NCBI RefSeq assembly: GCF_013409365.1
Contig: NZ_JACCBA010000001.1
Coordinates: forward strand, 8,990,001 to 9,054,000
Reading direction: 5' to 3'
From: Actinomadura luteofluorescens
GTDB lineage: Bacteria > Actinomycetota > Actinomycetes > Streptosporangiales > Streptosporangiaceae
Length of the DNA stretch: 64,000 nucleotides
Position 1 is the stretch's first letter, and each line of letters starts with the position of its first letter. The translations under genes were made by a program, and so were the position numbers. The notes beneath the pieces are model-generated. The model did no database searches, was not told the DNA's origin, and saw only the letters and a list, made by a program, of their open reading frames with translations. Below, piece by piece: positions 8,682-17,610 of the stretch.

Positions 8682-8802
8682 GACGATCACCTCCCGTAGT
8701 CACAAGATTGCGCAAGACTGCGGAGTACCCATGAAAGGGGAGGTCATGCGGGTTCCCGGGCGGACCTGCCGGCGCCCGCCCGGAAACCCCCGAGGGCGAA
8801 GG

Positions 8803-10440
8803 TCAGGCGACGTCGCGGCGGCGGAACGCGGCCAGCCCGGCCGCCGCCAGGACGGCCGCCACCGCGGTGAGCGCGAGGAGGGGGAGCGGGTCGGCGCCGG
8901 CGCCGGGCAGCTTCGGGGTGTGGGTGAAGGGGGACAGGTCCATCACCGCCTGCGGGAGGCCCAGCAGCGGCCCCACCTGGCCGAGGAGCAGGAAGACCGC
9001 GAGGACGCCCCATGCGGCGGACGTCGCGCGGGGGAGTGCCCCGAACAGCAGCATCGCGGCCGCGGCGACGACCCAGACCGACGGGAGCTGGGCCAGCGCC
9101 GCGCCGAGCTGGCGGGGGAGCTGACCGGCCAGGTCGCCCGATCGGGCGCCGTGGACCAGGCCCACGGCCAGCCCGGTGGCGGTGAGCATGACCACCGTCC
9201 CCGCGACGGTGCCGGCCAGGGCGGCGACGGCCCAGCGGGTGCGGCCGACGGCGGTCGCGAGGACGGGCTCCAGGCGCCCGCCGCTCTCCTCCGCGCGCAG
9301 CCGCAGGACGCTCTGCACCGCGTAGGCGGCGGTGAACAGCGCCATGAGACCCATGGCCGTGGCGAGGAACGCGTCCGCGACGTCCTGCTGGCCCCCCATC
9401 TTGCGGATGTCGTTCAGGACGGCGTCGCTTCCGTTGACCAGGTCGCCGACGCCGTCCGCGACGCCGCCGATGGCCAGCCCGTACACCAGGAACCCGGCGG
9501 CCCAGCCGAGCAGCGTCCCGCGTTGGAGCCGCCACCACAGGGTGAACGGGCCGCGCAGGGACTGCGGGGCGTGCGCGGGGCCGAGGGACGGCGCGAGGAT
9601 CCCGGCGCCGAGGTCGCGGCGCTCGGTCAGCAGGTAGGCGGCGGCGACCAGCAGCACGAACGCGGCGAGAGGGAGCAGCAGGACGGCCCACTGCTCGTCC
9701 GCGCACGGGCGGAGGCGCTGCGCCCAGCCGATCGGCGACAGCCACGACAGCCAGTGCGCCGAGCCCGCGTCGGCCACGGCGCGCAGCAGGTAGGCCGCGC
9801 CGAGGACGGCGAGCGCCAGCCCGTTGGCCAGGCGCGAGGTCTCGGCGAGCTGGGCCGTGAGCGCCGCGACGCCCGAGAACACCAGCCCGGCGCCGAACCA
9901 GGACAGCCCGAACGCGACCGAGCCGGCCACCGGCAGCCCGAACAGGATCATGACGAGGGCGGCCGCGGCGGCCAGGGTCCCGGCGGCGGTCACGGCGGTC
10001 AGGAGCGCCGCGGTGAGCGGCGCGCGGCGCCCGACGGCGGCGGCGCCGACCAGCTCCAGCCGGCCGGCCTCCTCCTCGGCCCGCGTGTGCCGGACGACGA
10101 GCAGGACGCACATCACCGCGGTGAACGCGGCGCCGGTCGCGCCGACCCGCCACGCGCTGAGCCCCGCGACGCTGCCGTCGTTCAGGACGGGCCCGTAGAG
10201 CGCCCGCGTGGACGGGTTGTCGTTGATGCCGCGCGCGAAGCCCGCGAGCGCCGAGGGCGTGTCGTACTCGTGCTTGAGGCTGTAGACGGTGCTGGAGACG
10301 AGCGCGGTGAGCCCGTAGATCCAGGCCGGCATCATGACGCGGTCGCGGCGCAGCCAGCTCTTCAGCAGCATGCCGGTGCCGGTGAGGCCGCCGTCGCGGC
10401 CGGCGGCCCACGCCGGGGCGTGCAGGGTCGTGGCGGTCAT
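8803..10440 (-). CDS. ABC-2-type exporter permease, tetronasin-resistance-like
   Basis: This 545-residue membrane protein starts at ATG 10440 ([14 protein letters not shown]), overlapping the ATPase stop by 4 nt (ATGA). It holds about twelve hydrophobic helices in two similar halves, each opening with an [13 protein letters not shown] or [19 protein letters not shown] segment. This is the arrangement of large permeases that pair with a single DrrA-like ATPase to export antibiotics or lipids. The open frame extends further upstream only as an ATPase-gene shadow. Together with the ATPase and TetR gene it forms an overlapping operon read toward lower coordinates. The exported substrate is unknown. 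Confidence 0.85.
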   Translation of the reverse strand: MTATTLHAPAWAAGRDGGLTGTGMLLKSWLRRDRVMMPAWIYGLTALVSSTVYSLKHEYDTPSALAGFARGINDNPSTRALYGPVLNDGSVAGLSAWRVGATGAAFTAVMCVLLVVRHTRAEEEAGRLELVGAAAVGRRAPLTAALLTAVTAAGTLAAAAALVMILFGLPVAGSVAFGLSWFGAGLVFSGVAALTAQLAETSRLANGLALAVLGAAYLLRAVADAGSAHWLSWLSPIGWAQRLRPCADEQWAVLLLPLAAFVLLVAAAYLLTERRDLGAGILAPSLGPAHAPQSLRGPFTLWWRLQRGTLLGWAAGFLVYGLAIGGVADGVGDLVNGSDAVLNDIRKMGGQQDVADAFLATAMGLMALFTAAYAVQSVLRLRAEESGGRLEPVLATAVGRTRWAVAALAGTVAGTVVMLTATGLAVGLVHGARSGDLAGQLPRQLGAALAQLPSVWVVAAAAMLLFGALPRATSAAWGVLAVFLLLGQVGPLLGLPQAVMDLSPFTHTPKLPGAGADPLPLLALTAVAAVLAAAGLAAFRRRDVA

Positions 10441-11339
10441 CTGGCGGTCTCCCTGGCGAGGTCGTCCTCGTAGTGGCGCAGGAACAGCTCTTCGAGCGTG
10501 GGCGGCCGGCTCGACAGGGTCCGCACGCCGATCCGGGTGAGCTCCTTGAGCGCGGCGTCCAGCTCGGGGGTGTCGACCTCGAACGTGATGGTGTTGCCGT
10601 CGATGCGGACGTCGTGCGCCCCCGGCAGCGGGACGCCGTCCGGGGCCGCGGCGAGCTCGGCGTGGATGGACGTGCGCGTCAGGTGCCGCAGCTCGTCGAG
10701 CGTGCCGGTCTCGACCGTCCGGCCCTTGCGGATGATGGTGACGCGGTCGCAGAGCGCCTCGACCTCGCTGAGGATGTGGCTGGACAGCAGGACGGTGCGC
10801 CCGTCGCGCCTCTCCTCCCGCACGCACTCCTGGAAGACCTCCTCCATGAGCGGATCGAGGCCGGAGGTCGGCTCGTCGAGGATGAGCAGCTCCGCGTCGG
10901 ACGCGAACGCCGCGACGAGGGCGACCTTCTGCCGGTTGCCCTTGGAGTAGGCGCGGCCCTTCTTCTTCGGGTCGAGCTCGAAGCGGTCGAGGAGCTCGTC
11001 CCGCCGGTTCCCGTCGAGCCCGCCGCGCAGCCGCCCGAGCAGGTCGATGACCTCGCCGCCGGACAGGTTCGGCCACAGCGTGACGTCGCCCGGGACGTAG
11101 GCGATGCGGCGGTGCAGGGCGGTGGCGTCGCGCCACGGGTCGCCGCCGAGCAGGCTCGCGTCCCCGGAGTCGGCGCGCATCAGCCCGAGCAGGACGCGGA
11201 TGGTCGTGGACTTCCCGGCGCCGTTGGGGCCGAGGAACCCGTGCACCTCGCCGGTCGCCACGCGCAGGTCGAGGCCGTCGAGCGCGCGCGTCGGGCCGAA
11301 CGTCTTGACCAGGCCCTCGGCCCGGACCACGTCATTCAT
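10437..11339 (-). CDS. ABC exporter ATPase, DrrA-like
   Basis: This 300-residue ATPase carries Walker [13 protein letters not shown], the Q-loop region GLMRADSG, a signature-region stretch [19 protein letters not shown], Walker [13 protein letters not shown] and an H-loop [16 protein letters not shown]-terminal domain of ~80 residues is typical of DrrA/CcmA-type exporters. It would energise the two-halved permease encoded next to it. Its ATG overlaps the last 8 nt of the upstream TetR gene and its stop overlaps the permease ATG, so all three are translationally coupled. The likely role is drug or metabolite efflux controlled by the TetR repressor. Confidence 0.92.
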   Translation of the reverse strand: MNDVVRAEGLVKTFGPTRALDGLDLRVATGEVHGFLGPNGAGKSTTIRVLLGLMRADSGDASLLGGDPWRDATALHRRIAYVPGDVTLWPNLSGGEVIDLLGRLRGGLDGNRRDELLDRFELDPKKKGRAYSKGNRQKVALVAAFASDAELLILDEPTSGLDPLMEEVFQECVREERRDGRTVLLSSHILSEVEALCDRVTIIRKGRTVETGTLDELRHLTRTSIHAELAAAPDGVPLPGAHDVRIDGNTITFEVDTPELDAALKELTRIGVRTLSSRPPTLEELFLRHYEDDLARETAR

Positions 11340-12000
11340 CGTCGTCTCCCTTGAGACCGGCCTCGTACTGGTCCATCGCCGCGTGGGCGCGCGCGACGGT
11401 CTCCCGTTCGAGCAGGCGGTCGTCGAAGATCTCCAGGACCGCGCGGCGCAGCCGGAGCGACCCCTCGGGGGTGAAGGTGTCGGCGCCGAGGACCCGGCTG
11501 AGGTGCTGGTGCAGCACCTCGATCCCCGTCGTCATCGCGACGATCGCGGCGGCGTAGGCCCGCGCGTCGCGGGTGGTGGGCGCGAAGGTTCCGGGCGGCG
11601 GGTCCGCCATGTACCGCTCGGTCACCGCGACCAGGTCGTCGAACATGCGGGCCGCCGCCGCCGAGCCGTCGACGAGCGCGCGTGCCAGGTAGCGCCGCAC
11701 GGGAAGGTCGGCCTGGACGGCCGCGGCCAGGAAACCGGGGTCGCCCATCGCCCGGCCGGCGGACGTCGAGCTGAGGTCGCGGACCGTGTCGAGCGCGTAG
11801 GCGTCGCACGCCTCGCGCAGTTCCTCCTTCGAGCCGAAGTGGTGCTGGACGAGCCCCACCGAGACCCCGGCGGCCTCGGCGATCCCGCGGAACGTCGCGC
11901 CCCTCATGCCGTGCTCGGCGAACTGCAGCAGCGCCACGTCACGGATCTTGGCCCGCGCCGTCAGGTCCTCGGGCGCCGGGCCCGCGGCGGTCCTCGCCAT
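11332..12000 (-). CDS. TetR family repressor of the adjacent ABC exporter
   Basis: ATG 12000 ([13 protein letters not shown]) has GGAGG 6 nt upstream and yields 222 residues. The longer frame to 12048 would read through the probable operator and is rejected. The helix-turn-helix is [20 protein letters not shown] followed by GSKEEL. The C-terminal domain is helical and ends near the ATPase start, with an 8-nt overlap. As first gene of the exporter operon, and with inverted repeats just upstream at 12011-12059, it most likely represses itself and the exporter until a ligand binds. It is divergent from the iron-regulated permease genes. Confidence 0.88.
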   Translation of the reverse strand: MARTAAGPAPEDLTARAKIRDVALLQFAEHGMRGATFRGIAEAAGVSVGLVQHHFGSKEELREACDAYALDTVRDLSSTSAGRAMGDPGFLAAAVQADLPVRRYLARALVDGSAAAARMFDDLVAVTERYMADPPPGTFAPTTRDARAYAAAIVAMTTGIEVLHQHLSRVLGADTFTPEGSLRLRRAVLEIFDDRLLERETVARAHAAMDQYEAGLKGDDDE

Positions 12001-12010
12001 TCTCGCCTCC

Positions 12011-12059
12011 AATACAGATGTCCGGCTTCCAATATGTATGTATACCATACGTCTGTATT
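12011..12059. promoter_or_regulatory. Candidate TetR operator region
   Basis: AATACAGA at 12011-12018 and its reverse complement TCTGTATT at 12052-12059 flank an inner imperfect palindrome, GTATG-TATAC-CATAC. The region is AT-rich and lies immediately upstream of the TetR start, where an autoregulatory operator would be expected. Confidence 0.55.
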
Positions 12060-12102
12060 GGCGACGGGTGCGAGAGGGCGCGGCAGGGATTGAGGGAGTG
12101 AG

Positions 12103-12121
12103 TTAGCTTAGGCTAGCCTTA
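12103..12121. promoter_or_regulatory. DtxR/IdeR-type iron box 1
   Basis: TTAGCTTAGGCTAGCCTTA agrees at 16 of 19 positions with the consensus TTAGGTTAGGCTAACCTAA. It ends 4 nt before the GTG of the first FecCD permease. Repression by Fe2+-loaded DtxR/IdeR is inferred. Confidence 0.8.
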
Positions 12122-12125
12122 CTTC

Positions 12126-13175
12126 GTGGTTTCCCCCGCGCGAGAACGCCCGCCGAAATCCCCGGAACGGCAGGGGCCGTCGCGCGGCGCGCATCCCTTC
12201 GGGACGGCCCTGCTCGCGGCGGCGCTGCTGCTGACGGTCGCGGCCAGCCTCGCGATCGGCGCCGGTGACGTCCCGATCGCGGACGTGCTTCCCGGGGTGT
12301 TCTCCCCGGACGACGGCTCCCGGGCGCAGCTGATCGTCCACGAGCTGCGCCTGCCCCGTACCCTCCTCGGCGTCGCCGTCGGCATGGCGCTCGGGCTGGC
12401 GGGCGCGGTGATGCAGGCGCTCACCCGCAACCCGCTCGCCGAACCGGGACTGCTCGGCGTGAACGGCGGCGCGGCCCTCGCGGTCGTCCTCGTCATCGCC
12501 GCGTTCCGCGTCGACGACCTGCTCGTCTACGTGTGGGCCGCGTTCGCCGGGGCGGCGGGCGCGGCGGTCCTCGTCCACCTGATCGGCGCCCGGGGCCGCG
12601 GCGGCGCCTCCCCGGCGCGGCTGGTGCTCGCCGGGGCCGCCGTGAACGCCGTCTTCAGCGCGATGACGGCCGGCGTGATGCTCTTCACCCCGCGCACCTT
12701 CGGCGGCTTCCGGTTCTGGCAGGTCGGTTCGCTCGGCGGCCGCGACATGCCGGTCTTCCTGCGCGTCCTGCCGTTCATCGTCGCCGGGACGCTGCTGGCG
12801 CTGGCGCTCGCCCGCCCGCTCAACGCCCTCGGCCTCGGCGACGATGCGGGCCGCGCCCTCGGCTCCAGCCCCGGCCGGACGAGGGCGCTCGGGGCCCTCG
12901 CGGTGGTGCTGCTGTGCGGGGCCGCGACGGCGGCGGCCGGGCCCGTCACGTTCCTCGGGCTGGCCGTCCCCTTCGTCGTCCGGACGGCGGTCGGCCCGGA
13001 CCAGCGGCTCGTCCTGCCCTACTCGCTGCTCCTGGCGCCCGTCCTGCTGCTCGGCGCCGACATCCTCGGCCGCGTCGTCGCGCCCGGAGAGCTGGAGACC
13101 GGCATCGTCACCGCGTTCCTCGGGGCGCCGCTGTTCGCGGTGATGGTCCGCAGGGGGAGGACGCGCGACCTATGA
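12126..13175 (+). CDS. Ferric-siderophore ABC permease, FecCD family (first subunit)
   Basis: This 349-residue protein has about nine to ten membrane helices and the FecCD hallmark LRLPRTLLGVAVGMALGLAG, followed by AVMQALTRNPLAEPGLLGVN. It would form one half of the membrane channel importing the ferric siderophore. No alternative ATG, GTG or TTG lies near the N-terminus, so GTG 12126 is kept although an iron box ends only 4 nt before it and no Shine-Dalgarno is visible; a leaderless message is likely. It overlaps the second permease by ATGA. No FecE-type ATPase is encoded in the window. Confidence 0.92.
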   Translation: MVSPARERPPKSPERQGPSRGAHPFGTALLAAALLLTVAASLAIGAGDVPIADVLPGVFSPDDGSRAQLIVHELRLPRTLLGVAVGMALGLAGAVMQALTRNPLAEPGLLGVNGGAALAVVLVIAAFRVDDLLVYVWAAFAGAAGAAVLVHLIGARGRGGASPARLVLAGAAVNAVFSAMTAGVMLFTPRTFGGFRFWQVGSLGGRDMPVFLRVLPFIVAGTLLALALARPLNALGLGDDAGRALGSSPGRTRALGALAVVLLCGAATAAAGPVTFLGLAVPFVVRTAVGPDQRLVLPYSLLLAPVLLLGADILGRVVAPGELETGIVTAFLGAPLFAVMVRRGRTRDL

Positions 13176-14188
13176 GAGTCATCCGTGCGGCCGGGGTGTC
13201 GCTGCGATGGGAGCCGCGCACGGCGGCGGTCTGCGGCGTGCTGGCGGCGGTGGCCGCCTGCGCGGCCGTCCTCGTGGTCGGCTCCGGTGAGTTCCCCATC
13301 GCGCCGCCGGACGTGGTGCGCGTCCTGCTCGGCCGGGGAGACCAGGCCACCGAGTTCATCGTCACGACCCTGCGCCTGCCCCGCGCCGTCACCGGCCTGC
13401 TCGCCGGTCTGGCGCTCGGCCTGTCCGGGGCGATCTTCCAGAGCATCTCCCGCAACCCCCTCGGCAGCCCCGACCTCATCGGCTTCACGACCGGGTCGGC
13501 GACGGGCGCGCTGCTGCAGATCCTGGTGTTCGGCGGCGGCGCGGTCGCGATCACCGCCAGTTCGGTCGCGGGCGCGGTGCTGACCGCGCTCGCGGTGTAC
13601 CTGGTGGCCTACCGCCGGGGCGGCGGCGTGCACGGCGTCCGGCTCGTGCTGATCGGCGTCGCGGCGGCGGCGATGCTGGAGGCGCTCAACTCCTACCTCA
13701 TCACCCGCGCCGAACTGCGCGACGCCTACGAGGCCGCGTTCTGGCTCACCGGCAGCCTCAACGGGAGGGACTGGAGCCAGGCCGTCCCGCTCGCGCTCGC
13801 GCTGGCCGTGCTCGTCCCCGCGGCGCTGCTGCCGGCCCGGTCGCTCGGCATGGGCGAGCTCGGCGACGACGCCGCGCGGGCGCTCGGCGTGCCCGTCCAG
13901 CGGACGCGGGCGCTGCTGACGGTCGCCGGGGTGGGGCTCGTCGCGGCGGCGACCGCGGCGGCAGGGCCCGTCCCGTTCGTGGCGCTCGCCGCGCCGCAGC
14001 TCGCCCGGCGGCTGACCCGCCGCCCCGGCGCGCAGCTGCTGCCCGCCGCGCTGACCGGGGCCGCGCTGCTGGCGAGCGCGGACCTCGTCGCGCTGCACCT
14101 GCCGGTCGCGGTGCCGGTCGGCGTCGTCACCGGCGTCCTCGGCGGCGCGTACCTGGCGTGGCTGCTGTCGGTGCCCGGGCGGCGTTGA
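13172..14188 (+). CDS. Ferric-siderophore ABC permease, FecCD family (second subunit)
   Basis: Starting at the ATG in the ATGA overlap with the preceding permease, the 338-residue product shows the same FecCD signature, LRLPRAVTGLLAGLALGLSG, then AIFQSISRNPLGSPDLIGF, with about nine helices. It would heterodimerise with the first permease. The substrate-binding lipoprotein that should feed it is 31 kb away at 45.3 kb but under its own iron box. Iron box 1 probably controls both permeases. Ferric siderophore uptake is confident; the precise ligand is inferred from the neighbouring synthetase genes. Confidence 0.92.
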   Translation: MRVIRAAGVSLRWEPRTAAVCGVLAAVAACAAVLVVGSGEFPIAPPDVVRVLLGRGDQATEFIVTTLRLPRAVTGLLAGLALGLSGAIFQSISRNPLGSPDLIGFTTGSATGALLQILVFGGGAVAITASSVAGAVLTALAVYLVAYRRGGGVHGVRLVLIGVAAAAMLEALNSYLITRAELRDAYEAAFWLTGSLNGRDWSQAVPLALALAVLVPAALLPARSLGMGELGDDAARALGVPVQRTRALLTVAGVGLVAAATAAAGPVPFVALAAPQLARRLTRRPGAQLLPAALTGAALLASADLVALHLPVAVPVGVVTGVLGGAYLAWLLSVPGRR

Positions 14189-14206
14189 CGGAGCGGATCA
14201 CCACAA

Positions 14207-14225
14207 TTAGGTTAGCCTTACCTAA
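14207..14225. promoter_or_regulatory. Iron box 2, upstream of the first synthetase
   Basis: TTAGGTTAGCCTTACCTAA agrees at 17 of 19 positions with the DtxR/IdeR consensus. It lies 15 nt before the GTG of the ArCP-Cy-A-PCP synthetase. That start also has an AAGGGAG ribosome site, so this unit has a short leader. Confidence 0.88.
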
Positions 14226-14240
14226 TTTGAAGGGAGTTCC

Positions 14241-17200
14241 GTGCTGACCTGGGATGAGCTCCACGCCGCGCTGGCCGAGGTGCTGGGCGAACGCGCGGAG
14301 GCGGACGACAACCTCATCGAGCTGGGCATGGACTCGATCCGGCTCATGCAGCTCACCGGGCGGCTCCGGTGCGAGGGCATCGAGATCCGCTTCGCCGAGC
14401 TGGCCGAACGTCCGACGCTCGCCGGGTGGTGGGACCTGCTCGCGGAGAAGGGCCAGGTGGAGGCCTCGGCCGGGCCCGCCCCGGAGGCCGGCGAGCCCGC
14501 CGCCGAATCCGGCGAGCCCTTCCCGCTGGCGCTGATGCAGCACGCGTACTGGATCGGCCGCGACTCCGGCCAGGAACTCGGCTCCGTCGCCGCCCACCTG
14601 TACGTCGAGCTGGACGGGCGCGCGATCGACCCGTCCCGTTTCGAGCCGGCCGTGGACGCGCTCGTGCGGCGGCACCCGATGCTGCGCGCCGCCGTCCGCG
14701 ACGACGGGACGCAGCGGATCCTGCCCGAACGTCCCGGGCCGCTCGTCACCGTCCACGACCTGCGCTCGTCGGACGACCCGGGCGCCGAGCTGGAGCGCGT
14801 CCGGGACGAGATGTCGCGGCAGCGGCTCCCCATCGAGGACGGCCGCGTCTTCGACGCCCGGCTCAGCCTCCTCCCGGGCGGTGCCGCGCGCCTCCACCTG
14901 GACGTCGACATGGTCGCCGCCGACGCGATGAGCTACCGCGTCATGCTGGCCGACCTCGCCGCGCTGTACGAGGGCGAGGCCCTCGCGCCGATCCGCTACG
15001 GCTACGCCCGGTACCTCGCCGACGACCCCCGCGCGCAGGCCCGCGCCGCCGACCGCCGCTGGTGGGCCGACCGGCTCGCCGACCTCCCCGGGCCGCCCGA
15101 GCTGCCGGTCGTCCCCCGGCCGGGGAACCGTGTCGAGCGCAAGCACCACTGGCTGCCACCGGACGGCAAGGACCGCTTCATCGCGCGCGCCCACGCCGAG
15201 GGCGTCACCCCCGCCATGGCGCTCGCGGCGGTGTTCGCCGAGGTGATCGGCGCCTGGTCGGCGACGCCGCGGTTCCTGCTGAACCTGCCGCTGTTCCACC
15301 GCGAGCCCGTCCACCCCGACGTGGACAGGGTCGTCGGCGACTTCACCGGGTCCATCATGCTGGAGGCCGACCTCACCGAGGACCTTCCGTTCGTCGCTCG
15401 CGCCCGCGCCCTCCAGGCGAACCTGCACACCGCCGGAGCGCACAGCGACTACTCGGGGCTGGAGGTGCTGCGCGACCTGTCGCGGCTGTGCGGGGAGCAG
15501 GTGCTCGCCCCGATCGTCTACACGAGCGCCCTCAACCTCGGCGAGCTGTTCGGCGACCGCGTCCGCGAGCTGTTCGGCGAACCCGGCTGGATCATCTCGC
15601 AGGGCCCGCAGGTGCTGCTGGACGCGCAGGTGACGGAGGTGTCCGGCGGCCTGCTGCTGAACTGGGACGTGCGCCTGCCCGCGTTCCCGGACGGCGTCGC
15701 GGAGGCGATGTTCGACGCCTACACCGCCGCGGTCACCCGGCTCGGCGCGCCCGGCGCCGCCTGGGACACGCCCCTCGCCATCGCCGCCACGCCCGCGCAG
15801 CTCCGCGTCAGGCACGGGCTGAACGCCACGCCCGCCCCACCGGCGCGCACGCTGACCGAGGGCTTCTTCGAGCACGCCGCGCGCCGCCCGGGTGCCCCGG
15901 CCCTGCACTGGGGCGACGACGGGACGATGACCTACGGCGAGCTCGCCGGCCGCGCCCTGCGCATCGCGTCGGCGCTGGCGGCCGAAGGGGTCCGCCCCGG
16001 CGACCGGGTCTCGGTCGAACTGCCGAAGGGGCCCGGCCAGGCCGCCGCCGTGCTCGGCGTGCTGGCGACCGGCGCCGCCTACGTCCCGATCGGCCCCGAG
16101 CAGCCGGAGGCGCGGCGTGCGAGGATCCGCGCGAGCGCGGGCGTCGCCGCCTCGCTCACCCCGGGGGGCGTCGCCGAGGCCGATCCGCTGCCCGGGCCGC
16201 TCGCGGTGCGGCCCGACCAGGTCGCCTACGTGCTGTTCACCTCCGGTTCGACGGGGGAGCCCAAGGGCGTGGAGGTCTCGCACGGCGCGGCGATGAACAC
16301 CATCGGCGACCTGGTCGAGCGGTTCGCGATCGGGGAGGACGACGTCACCTTCGCCGTCTCGGCGCTCGACTTCGACCTGTCGGTGTTCGACCTGTTCGCC
16401 GCCTGGCACGCGGGCGGCGCGGTCGTCGTCCCGGGCGAGGACGAGCGGCGCGACGCCGCCCGGTGGGGCGAGCTGGTGCGGCGCTGGTCGGTGACCGTCC
16501 TGAACTGCGTCCCGTCCGTCCTGGAGATGCTGCTGCGCGCGGGCCGGGCGGAGAGCCTGCGACTCGTCCTGCTCGGCGGCGACTGGGTGGGGACGCACCT
16601 GCCCGGGTTGCTGCGGGAGAACGCGCCGGGCTGCCGCTTCGCGGCGCTCGGCGGCACGACCGAGACGGCGATCCACTCCACGGTGCAGGAGGTCGCGGGC
16701 GACGTACCGGCCGACTGGCACGCCGTCCCGTACGGGGCGCCGCTGCGCGGGGTCGCGTGCCGGGTGGTGGACGAGCTGGGCCGCGACCGCCCCGACTGGG
16801 TCACCGGCGAGCTGTGGATCGGCGGCGCCGGTGTCGCGGACGGCTACGTCGGCGACCCGTCCCGGACCGCCGACCGGTTCGTTCTCCGGGAGGGCACGCG
16901 CTGGTACCGGACCGGCGACCTGGCCCGCTACCGCCCCGATGGGACCATCGAGTTCCTGGGCCGCCGCGACCACCAGGTCAAGGTGCGCGGATTCCGGATC
17001 GAGCTCGGCGAGGTCGAGGCCGCGCTGCGCGACCACCCCGCCGTGGAGCGCGCCGTCGCGCTCCTGGCCGGCGGCCGGCTCGCCGCCGCCGTGGCGGCGC
17101 CCGCCGGCACCGACCGGGACGCCGTGCTCGCCCGCGTCCGCGACCTGCTGCCGCCGCACATGGTCCCGGAACTGCTCGTGCGCGTGGACGAGTTGCCGCT

Positions 17201-17603
17201 CACCGCGAACGGCAAGGTGGACCGCAAGGCCCTCACGGACCTCGCCGCGGCCGAGGCCGGTCAGGCGACCGCCGCCCATGCCGAGCCCGAGACGTCACTG
17301 GAGAAGGTGCTGGCCCGGATCGCCGCCGAGGTGCTGGGGAGGGAACGCGTCGGCGCGGACGCCGACTTCTTCGCCCTCGGCGGCGACTCCGTACTCGCGA
17401 CCACCGTACTCGCGCGGCTGCGCGAGGCGCTCGACACGACGGCGCTGCCCGTCCGCGTCCTGTTCGCCGAGCGGACGGTCGCGCGGATCTGCCGCCGCTT
17501 CACCGAGCTGGAGGAGACGCCGGGACGCCTGGAATCCATCGCCGCCATCTGGCTGGAGGTCGAGGCCATGACCGAGGAGGAGCTGACCGCGCGCCTCGGG
17601 TGA
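14241..17603 (+). CDS. Siderophore NRPS: aryl carrier-heterocyclisation-adenylation-PCP (MbtB-like)
   Basis: 1120 residues from GTG 14241. Domains in order: aryl carrier protein (IELGMDSIRLM, Ser32); heterocyclisation domain with the DxxxxDxxS motif DMVAADAMS (Asp223, Asp228, Ser231) in place of HHxxxDG; adenylation domain (FTSGSTGEPKG near 666, RTGDLARY, HQVKVRGFRIELGE); PCP (LGGDSVL, Ser1050); and a short acidic tail. Salicyl-AMP from the ligase at 19.3 kb should load Ser32. The Cy domain then condenses and cyclises Ser, Thr or Cys to a 2-hydroxyphenyl-oxazoline or -thiazoline. My alignment to GrsA gives the pocket code DLFNLGLIHK, nearer to remembered Cys codes than to Ser codes, while madurastatin relatives use Ser. 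There is no thioesterase; the chain passes to the 4010-aa synthetase. Confidence 0.92.
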   Translation: MLTWDELHAALAEVLGERAEADDNLIELGMDSIRLMQLTGRLRCEGIEIRFAELAERPTLAGWWDLLAEKGQVEASAGPAPEAGEPAAESGEPFPLALMQHAYWIGRDSGQELGSVAAHLYVELDGRAIDPSRFEPAVDALVRRHPMLRAAVRDDGTQRILPERPGPLVTVHDLRSSDDPGAELERVRDEMSRQRLPIEDGRVFDARLSLLPGGAARLHLDVDMVAADAMSYRVMLADLAALYEGEALAPIRYGYARYLADDPRAQARAADRRWWADRLADLPGPPELPVVPRPGNRVERKHHWLPPDGKDRFIARAHAEGVTPAMALAAVFAEVIGAWSATPRFLLNLPLFHREPVHPDVDRVVGDFTGSIMLEADLTEDLPFVARARALQANLHTAGAHSDYSGLEVLRDLSRLCGEQVLAPIVYTSALNLGELFGDRVRELFGEPGWIISQGPQVLLDAQVTEVSGGLLLNWDVRLPAFPDGVAEAMFDAYTAAVTRLGAPGAAWDTPLAIAATPAQLRVRHGLNATPAPPARTLTEGFFEHAARRPGAPALHWGDDGTMTYGELAGRALRIASALAAEGVRPGDRVSVELPKGPGQAAAVLGVLATGAAYVPIGPEQPEARRARIRASAGVAASLTPGGVAEADPLPGPLAVRPDQVAYVLFTSGSTGEPKGVEVSHGAAMNTIGDLVERFAIGEDDVTFAVSALDFDLSVFDLFAAWHAGGAVVVPGEDERRDAARWGELVRRWSVTVLNCVPSVLEMLLRAGRAESLRLVLLGGDWVGTHLPGLLRENAPGCRFAALGGTTETAIHSTVQEVAGDVPADWHAVPYGAPLRGVACRVVDELGRDRPDWVTGELWIGGAGVADGYVGDPSRTADRFVLREGTRWYRTGDLARYRPDGTIEFLGRRDHQVKVRGFRIELGEVEAALRDHPAVERAVALLAGGRLAAAVAAPAGTDRDAVLARVRDLLPPHMVPELLVRVDELPLTANGKVDRKALTDLAAAEAGQATAAHAEPETSLEKVLARIAAEVLGRERVGADADFFALGGDSVLATTVLARLREALDTTALPVRVLFAERTVARICRRFTELEETPGRLESIAAIWLEVEAMTEEELTARLG

Positions 17604-17610
17604 GCCGGGA

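Noticed and set aside
8803..11136. 777-codon minus-strand reading frame as one exporter protein
   Set aside because: The part above 10440 is an out-of-frame shadow of the ATPase gene; the permease starts at ATG 10440 in an ATGA overlap.
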